This document shows, piece by piece, positions 1 to 5,573 of a DNA stretch of 33,686 bases. Position numbers and translations under genes: made by a program. The stretch covers positions 1-33,686 of the forward strand of contig CALAOV010000326.1 in NCBI GenBank assembly GCA_937889515.1, written 5' to 3'. Below the pieces are notes generated by a model. That model saw only the letters and a program-made list of their open reading frames with translations. It had not been told where the DNA came from and did no database searches. Numbering within the stretch: the first letter of the stretch is position 1; each line of letters opens with the position of its first letter. The stretch comes from an uncultured Myxococcales bacterium. Its GTDB lineage: Bacteria; Myxococcota_A; Polyangia; Fen-1088.

Positions 1-159
1 GCCCGCGGTCCCGCCGGTCGCGTGGCCTGCGGTCCCGCCGGCCGCATGTCCCGCTGTCCCGCCGGTCCCGCCGGTCCCGCCGCCTCCCGAAGAACCGCCG
101 CATCCCGGTGTGAGAAGGACGACGCCGATCCCGACCACCAACAAGCTTGCCGCGCGCAT
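1..159 (-). CDS. Gly/Thr-rich lipoprotein, N-terminal part (cut by window edge)
   Basis: This reading frame is absent from the ORF track because its stop lies outside the window. An ATG at 159 opens a frame that runs to base 1. The first ~20 residues form a signal peptide with a lipobox-like end (LLTPGC), so the protein is probably lipid-anchored. After the Cys it becomes almost pure Gly/Thr/Ala/His, with GGTGGT-type and AGHA(A/T)GGT units. An AGGA ribosome-binding site lies about 8 bp before the ATG, and the gene follows the Cys-rich lipoprotein at 236-1312 on the same strand after 76 bp, so the two may be co-transcribed. Gly-rich linkers of this kind often tether a C-terminal domain of secreted lipoproteins, but that domain is not in the window, so no function can be given. 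The gene at the right edge has the same style. Confidence 0.8.
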   Translation of the reverse strand, partial: MRAASLLVVGIGVVLLTPGCGGSSGGGGTGGTGGTAGHAAGGTAGHATGGTAG

Positions 160-235
160 TGGATAATTCCTAAACCCTCGCGATGAAACTTGGCAAGGGC
201 GATGGTCGCTTGCCCGCCCGATTTGGGGCGGTTCC

Positions 236-1312
236 TTACTGGCAGATCGGGGCGCCACCCCCGTCGGTCGCACCGCAGGCAAGTCCCGTGTTGCAGGTTC
301 TCATCGCCACTGGACCGCCGCCGCAGCAGGATTGACCGGCGCCGCCGCAGGCCTGGCAGGTTCCACCGCCGCCGCCGAACATGCACGCGAGGCCGGTGTT
401 GCACGACGCTCCCCCGGCACCCGCGCCGGTGCAGCAGGTTTGGCCCGCCGCGCCGCAAGGTTGGCACGAGTCGGCACCTCCGTCGGACGCGGCTGTGCAC
501 CCGAGGCCCGAGTTGCAGGTGGTGCCACCGCCGAAGCCGCCGCCTCCGCAGCAGGCTTGGTTGGCGCCGCCGCACGGGGCACAGGTCCCGCCCGTTCCCA
601 TGGTTGCGCCGGCGCACTCGCCACCGGATTGGCAAACCGCTCCCGGACAGCAGGCGCCGTTGAGGGCGCCGCAGCTCATGCACGTTCTGGCCGCGCCCCC
701 GCCGGGGTTGGCGCAGCCGAGACCGGCGCTGCAGGCGTCACCGGCGCAGCAGACCTGGCCACTGCCGCCGCACGGCTCGCAGGTGGTGGCGCCGCCGCCC
801 ATTCCGCCCCCGTCGACCGCCGCCTGACAGGAAAGACCGGACTCGCAGCTGTTGGCGTTCCCGCCGGCGCAACAACCCGCCCCTTGGCTTCCACAGGCGA
901 CGCAGGTGTTTCCCGTGCAACGGGTGCCGGACGCGGTACAAGTTGCGAAACCGCCGCCGCCCCCCCCGTCGACGGCGCCGGCGCCGCCGCAACACGTTTG
1001 ATTGACCGCCCCGCAGGCCATTCCGGCCCCGTTCTGGCAGGAGCCTGCCGAGCAGGTTCCGGTCGTCCCGTTGCCGCTACAGGCCGAGCCGCTGGCGATA
1101 CACAGGCCGGCGAGGCAACAGCCTCCCCCCTGGCAGCTGTTGGCGGCACAACACTGCAGGCCCGCCGTTCCGCACGCGGCGCCGTTGGCGCCGGTCTTGG
1201 TGGTGCTCCCGCAAGCCGACAGGGCCCCCAGAAGGCAGGCCAAGATTGTCGAAGCCATCCATTGCGGCGCAGTTTTTCGTTTCAAACAAGATATGGACCG
1301 TCGAGCATTCAT
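236..1312 (-). CDS. Cys-rich repeat lipoprotein (8 CC-type units)
   Basis: A 358-aa secreted protein. The N-terminus has basic residues, a hydrophobic stretch and a lipobox (GALSAC), which predicts lipid anchoring at Cys34. The rest is about eight degenerate units of roughly 35-40 residues. Each begins with a CG...Q.CC pattern and most end with C(N/S).GL.C, separated by Gly-rich loops; CGGANQACC and CGAAGQTCC are examples. Regular Cys pairs in an exported protein suggest multiple disulfides, a stalk or an adhesive surface protein; that is inference. The start at 1312 is supported by GGAG 8 bp upstream. It is divergent from the gene at 1498. The long opposite-strand ORFs here (for example 332-1501 plus) are composition shadows. 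No enzymatic motif is visible. Confidence 0.82.
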   Translation of the reverse strand: MNARRSISCLKRKTAPQWMASTILACLLGALSACGSTTKTGANGAACGTAGLQCCAANSCQGGGCCLAGLCIASGSACSGNGTTGTCSAGSCQNGAGMACGAVNQTCCGGAGAVDGGGGGGFATCTASGTRCTGNTCVACGSQGAGCCAGGNANSCESGLSCQAAVDGGGMGGGATTCEPCGGSGQVCCAGDACSAGLGCANPGGGAARTCMSCGALNGACCPGAVCQSGGECAGATMGTGGTCAPCGGANQACCGGGGFGGGTTCNSGLGCTAASDGGADSCQPCGAAGQTCCTGAGAGGASCNTGLACMFGGGGGTCQACGGAGQSCCGGGPVAMRTCNTGLACGATDGGGAPICQ

Positions 1313-1497
1313 AGTGAAGTCTCCGTTGTGAACGAAACCCGATATAGGCCTTCGTGCATCGGCTGCCGAGAAATCATCATCGATTTATTCGGGGGGCTTG
1401 CGTCGATCGAGTTTGTTGTCCACCGTCGACAGGTGCCCTCTTGCCGCTCGGATCAGGCAGTCGTGGGATGGATCACGACGTCGCGCTCGAGGTCGAG

Positions 1498-2529
1498 ATG
1501 ACCGCTCCCATCGTCTTGCTGGTTGCCGTAGCCGCGAACGCCAATGGCGTCGCCATGACCCGGGTGGCGGCGGCCACCTGCATCGAGGCCATGCCCGCGG
1601 GCGCCCAGAGCGTCGTCCGTCTGGTTCCCATCCTGCCCGACGATCGGGACCTCGCGGCCGATGCCTCGGCCGAGGGCGCCAACGCCGTGGTCGTCCTGAC
1701 CTGGCACGACGCCGAGTTCCTGACGACGGACGTGCGGGTGTCGGTGGCTCCGCCCGGAATCCGCGGGCACGACTGGATCGCGCGGACGGTCGTGTTCAGC
1801 GCGCACGATCTGCCGGCCGAGCGCGGTCGAACGCTGGGGCTGGTCATCGCTTCGATGCTCGAGGAGAGTCGGGGGAGCGTGGCGCTCCGAAATCGCGACG
1901 CCGTCGAGCTCCCCACCGTCTCTCCGGGCGAGCCCAGGCCGGTCGATACGGGGTCGTCGCCGATCGCCGCCGACGTCGCCGTATCGGGGACGGCGGTGCT
2001 CGCCGCGCACGCCCGCTGGGCGATCGAGGCAAACCTGACCACCATCGTCGACAGCGCCGAGGGGCTGGACGTCGACGCCCTGGGTGGAAGCTTCGCCGTG
2101 CGTCGATCGATGACCGCTCGCCTGGCGCTGCGGGCCGGGCTCGGCTATCGGGTCGCCACCATCGATGGCGCCGATGCGATCACCCGCACCGCCTCGGTCG
2201 CGCTCGGCGGTGCCTGGACCAGCCCCGCCCTGGGACGCCCCCGCGAGCTCGGGTTCGGTGCGCAGCTGGACCTGCTGGGTTTGCACGAGGAGGTCGCGCG
2301 AGATAGCCGGGTCTCGACTGCGCCCAACAATGACCAGGGCTATTGGTCCTTGGGGGGCGAGCTCCTGGGACAGATCGGGTACGGGCTGTCCCTGGGTACG
2401 GCCGTTCTTTTCGGCGGCGGTCTCGAAGAGACCCTGACGGCGGCCGACATCGTGGTCGCCGGGCGGCAGATCGCCACCATCCCCCACCAGCGCCTGGTGT
2501 TCGAGCTGGGAATCTTGTCCCGTTTCTGA
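1498..2529 (+). CDS. putative outer-membrane beta-barrel protein, first gene of a sigma/FecR unit
   Basis: I do not recognise a named family. The track ORF begins at 1354, but I place the start at ATG 1498: it follows a GAGGT-like sequence and opens directly into a short hydrophobic signal-like segment (IVLLVAVAANANG). That gives 343 aa. Residues ~20-150 look like a globular periplasmic domain. From ~165 to the end there are alternating hydrophobic/polar, Gly- and aromatic-containing strands (for example LALRAGLGYRVATI), and the protein ends in Phe, as many outer-membrane barrels do. It stops 45 bp before the sigma factor and so is probably its operon partner. An upstream in-frame ATG at 1468 is an alternative start. 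The barrel assignment is inference from strand pattern only. Confidence 0.7.
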   Translation: MTAPIVLLVAVAANANGVAMTRVAAATCIEAMPAGAQSVVRLVPILPDDRDLAADASAEGANAVVVLTWHDAEFLTTDVRVSVAPPGIRGHDWIARTVVFSAHDLPAERGRTLGLVIASMLEESRGSVALRNRDAVELPTVSPGEPRPVDTGSSPIAADVAVSGTAVLAAHARWAIEANLTTIVDSAEGLDVDALGGSFAVRRSMTARLALRAGLGYRVATIDGADAITRTASVALGGAWTSPALGRPRELGFGAQLDLLGLHEEVARDSRVSTAPNNDQGYWSLGGELLGQIGYGLSLGTAVLFGGGLEETLTAADIVVAGRQIATIPHQRLVFELGILSRF

Positions 2530-2574
2530 CCGCCTGCTTTGCGGGACCCAGGGGTACTCTTATCCCTACAGAGC

Positions 2575-3246
2575 ATGGTCGCCTTTCGTTCGCCCCGCCG
2601 TCCCGCCCTCACCGTCGTCGGTGGGGCCGGCCAGGAACCCGCCGTGCGGCGGGCGTCTCACAGCGACGACGAAATTCTGGGGGCTCTCCGCAGGGGCGAC
2701 GACGGCATCGCGGCGGCCTTCTACTGGCGGGTGAAGCCGGTCGTCGATCGGACGGTCCGCCGCCTCCTGGGGCGGCTCGACAGCGAGGGCGAGGATCTGG
2801 TCCAGGTCGCGCTCGTTCAGCTCATCGAATCGCTGCCCAGCTACCGAGGGGAGTGCCCGCTCGACGCCTGGGTCTCCGCGGTGTCGGCGAACGTCGTCTA
2901 CAAGCACATCCGGCGGCGCCGGCTCGAGCGCAGTATCTTCGTCTCGACGCTGGGAGAGGACGACGAGCTCACCGAGGAGCCTCAGACCGGCGGGACCGCC
3001 GCGACGGCCCACCTTCGCGAGGGGCTGAGGCGGATCGCGGAGCACCTGGCGGGCATGAGCGCGGATCGCGCCTGGGCCTTCGTCCTGCACGACGTCTGCG
3101 GCTATTCTCTGGAAGAGGTGTCTCACATCTGCGGCATCTCGGCGGCCGCCGCCCAGAGTCGTCTGGTGCGGGGCCGGCGGGACCTTCACGGGCGCGTCGC
3201 GGACGATCTGCGCCTGCGCGAGATCCTCGATCGGAGTGATCCGTGA
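2575..3246 (+). CDS. ECF-like RNA polymerase sigma factor
   Basis: 223 aa from ATG 2575; a TTG at 2539 would add 12 residues, and neither start has a strong Shine-Dalgarno. Residues ~46-114 fit sigma-70 region 2 (helices around EGEDLVQVALVQLIESLPSY, then DAWV.AVSANVVYKHIRRRR). Residues ~148-206 fit region 4, with a helix-turn-helix around YSLEEVSHICGISAAAAQSR. Region 3 is absent, as in extracytoplasmic-function sigma factors. The start of FecR overlaps its stop (GTGA), implying translational coupling and joint control, with the FecR-like protein as the probable membrane-bound partner. The ~30-residue N-terminal extension before region 2 is not typical of minimal ECF factors. Confidence 0.88.
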   Translation: MVAFRSPRRPALTVVGGAGQEPAVRRASHSDDEILGALRRGDDGIAAAFYWRVKPVVDRTVRRLLGRLDSEGEDLVQVALVQLIESLPSYRGECPLDAWVSAVSANVVYKHIRRRRLERSIFVSTLGEDDELTEEPQTGGTAATAHLREGLRRIAEHLAGMSADRAWAFVLHDVCGYSLEEVSHICGISAAAAQSRLVRGRRDLHGRVADDLRLREILDRSDP

Positions 3247-4277
3247 CCGAGCCTCGCTATGCCCAGCTGGTGGCCCGGATGCTGCGCGCGGCCCGGGGAC
3301 GCATCGGCCCGCATCCGTCGGCGCCGCCGGCGGACGCGGTGGCGGCGCTGGCGGGTGTCATTCGCAACAGCGGGGTGCGACGGCGGCGGCGGCGCATCGT
3401 CCGATCGATCGGGGCCGCGGCGGCGGTCGTCGGCATCGCGCTCCTCGTCGGTTGGACGCTGATCCCTCGGAGGCGACCGATGTCCGTGGCGCCCGCCGGT
3501 CCGCGTCCGACCTTCGTGGCCGAGGGGTCGGCCGTCGCCACCGTCATGGCGGTCGGTGGCCCCATCCAGCCGCTTGTGTCCGGTCAGGAATGGCACCCCG
3601 GTGAGCATCTGCGGACGGACGGCCACTCGGTCACGCTCGCGACGAGAGACGGCAGCGCGATCGAGGTGGCGCCGCACTCGGATCTGCAGCTCGTGCGCGC
3701 CGACGTCGAGCGCTGGCTGCGGCTCGGCAGCGGGGCCGTCGAGGTGCATGTCGCCAAGCTGAAGGCCGCCGAGCGCTTCGTCATCGCGACGCCCGACGCG
3801 GAGGTGGAGGTGCGTGGAACGCGCTTCCGGGTCGCGATCGTGCCGGGCGTCGACGGGTGCGGGCGGGGGACGGTCACGCGGGTCTCGGTGACCGAAGGGG
3901 TGGTCGTGGTTCGCTCGTTTGGAGGGCAGTCCCGGGTCGAGGCGGGGAGTCGCTGGCCGGGGGACTGCGCCGAGCGGCCGGTTTCGACCGCACCGGCGGC
4001 GGGCCCCGCGCCCGCGCTTCGGGCCGAGGCGAAACGGCCGGTCGCACCCCGCGCCGCGGCGGTTCGCGAGCCGGCTCCCGTCGATGTGCCCGCGTCGACG
4101 CTCGCGACGGAAAATGATCTCTTCGGTGCCGCCCTCAAGGCGGAAGGGGCGGGCGATCGGCGGGAGGCCGTGCACCTGCTGGAGGTGCTCTTGGCCAGGT
4201 TCCCGCAGAGCCCGCTCAAGGAGAGCGCCCTCGTCGAGCGCGCGAGACTGATCGGTTCGACCCAGTCGGGGCGATGA
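3243..4277 (+). CDS. FecR-domain transmembrane regulator
   Basis: 344 aa starting at a GTG that overlaps the sigma-factor stop. The cytoplasmic N-terminus (1-50) ends in a run of Arg. It is followed by one transmembrane segment (~54-74, SIGAAAAVVGIALLVGWTLI). A periplasmic FecR-type domain spans about 115-235: LRTDGHSVTLATRDGS, LGSGAVEVHV and VEVRGTRFRV are characteristic. A Pro/Ala-rich linker follows, then a C-terminal tetratricopeptide-like helix pair (~290-340, EAVHLLEVLLARFPQSPLKE). FecR-family proteins transmit a periplasmic signal to their cognate ECF sigma factor, so an anti-/pro-sigma role for the preceding gene is likely. Unlike classical FecR there is no TonB receptor gene beside it; the outer-membrane candidate is the gene at 1498. 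Confidence 0.88.
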   Translation: MTEPRYAQLVARMLRAARGRIGPHPSAPPADAVAALAGVIRNSGVRRRRRRIVRSIGAAAAVVGIALLVGWTLIPRRRPMSVAPAGPRPTFVAEGSAVATVMAVGGPIQPLVSGQEWHPGEHLRTDGHSVTLATRDGSAIEVAPHSDLQLVRADVERWLRLGSGAVEVHVAKLKAAERFVIATPDAEVEVRGTRFRVAIVPGVDGCGRGTVTRVSVTEGVVVVRSFGGQSRVEAGSRWPGDCAERPVSTAPAAGPAPALRAEAKRPVAPRAAAVREPAPVDVPASTLATENDLFGAALKAEGAGDRREAVHLLEVLLARFPQSPLKESALVERARLIGSTQSGR

Positions 4278-4864
4278 GCCGCATCGGCCTCGGGGCGCTG
4301 CTCCTGGCGCTGGTGGGTTGCCGGGTCACGCTTCGCTTCGACGACCGGGACGCCGAGGCGGGCACCGCCCGGTGTGCCTCCGACGGCGACTGTTCCCTGA
4401 GCTCGCTGCACTGCGATCCGTCCTCCGGGCAGTGCGTGGCTTGCGTCGGGGACGGGCAATGCACGGCCGCCGGTCGCCCGCGCTGCGACGTGGCCCTTCA
4501 CCGCTGTGTCGAGTGCGGCGTGGCGCAGGATTGCGGCTCCGGGTACCTCTGCGAGCCGAGCACGCGTCGCTGTCTGCAGACCTGCCTCTCGGTCGCCGAC
4601 TGCCCCGACGACCAGGCCTGCGACCCGGCGGACGGGATCTGCGCGGAGTGTGCGGGCGACGGGGACTGCACCGCCGCCGGGCGGCCTCATTGCGATCCGT
4701 CGCTCAGCCGCTGCGTCGCCTGCGTCGACGACGAGCAGTGCGCCGACCCCACCCGCCACTGCGACCGCACGGTGGGCCACTGCGTCGGTTGCCTCTCATC
4801 CACCGACTGCCCATCCGCCCAGCTCTGCGATCCGACCAGCTCCACCTGCGTCGCGCCGCCCTGA
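4274..4864 (+). CDS. Cys-rich lipoprotein with seven 4-Cys units
   Basis: 196 aa; the ATG overlaps the FecR stop (ATGA), making it the last gene of the sigma/FecR unit. The signal peptide ends in a lipobox (LALVGC, Cys16). The mature part holds 28 further Cys arranged as seven ~25-residue units, each with four Cys in the order C...D.(D/Q)C...C(D/E)...C..C; GDGDCTAAGRPHCDPSLSRC is one unit. The even, periodic Cys count suggests a string of small disulfide-stapled modules on the outer or periplasmic face. Translational coupling to FecR suggests that it senses or modulates the signal, or is the main product of the regulon; this is inference. No known enzymatic motif is present. Confidence 0.85.
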   Translation: MSRIGLGALLLALVGCRVTLRFDDRDAEAGTARCASDGDCSLSSLHCDPSSGQCVACVGDGQCTAAGRPRCDVALHRCVECGVAQDCGSGYLCEPSTRRCLQTCLSVADCPDDQACDPADGICAECAGDGDCTAAGRPHCDPSLSRCVACVDDEQCADPTRHCDRTVGHCVGCLSSTDCPSAQLCDPTSSTCVAPP

Positions 4865-5067
4865 GCGCTGGCCGGCGATTTTACGCGCGGCCGCCCGCCT
4901 GATTTTGCCGGCACGGGGATACCTGTCTGGTGATGCTCCCGTGCTTCGGCGATGCCGTTACGCTCGGGATCTCGGTCTCCTCGAAGGGACTCGAGAACAA
5001 GGCGCTCGGCCCCCTGGAAGGTCTCAAGAGAGCCACGCTCGCGAATGGCCGGTAGCCGCGGCGTCCT

Positions 5068-5370
5068 TTGAAGGTCACGGTCCGGATCGTCGATCCGCAC
5101 ACGATCGTCGTCTTCACCATCCCGCCCGTCGACCTCGCGAGCCTGACCGAGATGCTGGAGCTCGCGGCGTGCCGGGTCCGTCACGATGCCGCCGTGGTTC
5201 CCGCCAGGTTCGTCGCCGACATCGGCGCGGCCGGCGACGGGAGCCGCTACCTCTACTGCACCGTCGGCCTCTTGCGCTTTCCAAAGACGCCGGGACGCGC
5301 CGGTCTCGAACGGGCCCGCCTCATCGTGGCGGATCTGGTCGTCGAATGTGAGCTCGGGGTCCTGGCCTGA
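5068..5370 (+). CDS. small hypothetical protein
   Basis: Not recognised. About 100 aa from a TTG codon (the first start after an in-frame TAG at 5053-5055), with no clear Shine-Dalgarno. The codons end almost always in G or C over the whole length, much more than the opposite strand frame, which supports real coding. The sequence looks like a compact alpha/beta domain (VRIVDPHTIVVFTIPPVDL, then RLIVADLVVECELGVLA), with no signal peptide or transmembrane segment. Upstream, in the same frame, a short GC3-rich ORF (~4932-5055) ends at the TAG, so the gene could once have been longer. It stands alone between the sigma/FecR unit and the sigma-54 promoter at 5525. Confidence 0.5.
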   Translation: MKVTVRIVDPHTIVVFTIPPVDLASLTEMLELAACRVRHDAAVVPARFVADIGAAGDGSRYLYCTVGLLRFPKTPGRAGLERARLIVADLVVECELGVLA

Positions 5371-5524
5371 TCGGGGATGGACGGGGCGGCCGGCCGCGCC
5401 CGGGGGGCCGGACCTGTCGGGGTGATCTCGAAAACCTGAGGGTCGACGGCCCGATTCTTGAGGCCGGCGCGCCGCTGGGCCGCGGAACATGCGGTCCGAG
5501 ATCGGGAAATCGCGGCCACGGGTT

Positions 5525-5539
5525 TGGCACCGCGCTTGC
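5525..5539 (+). promoter_or_regulatory. sigma-54 (-24/-12) promoter
   Basis: TGGCACCGCGCTTGC matches the RpoN consensus TGGCAC-N5-TTGC, with the invariant GG and GC dinucleotides separated by exactly 10 bp. The predicted start is around 5550, about 24 bp before the ATG of the beta-propeller lipoprotein at 5574, a normal leader length. Transcription would then need an ATP-dependent enhancer-binding protein; none is encoded nearby, and I saw no convincing upstream activator palindrome. Confidence 0.7.
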
Positions 5540-5573
5540 GTAGAGCTAGCGCGCTCAACCCCGAGGTCCCAGC

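Noticed and set aside
332-1501. 389-aa plus ORF over the Cys-rich gene
   Set aside because: Ala/Arg-rich translation of the opposite strand of a repetitive gene; no start context.
5371-5573. A coding gene in the 203-bp gap before the propeller gene
   Set aside because: No GC3-biased frame with a start; the gap is explained by the sigma-54 promoter and leader.
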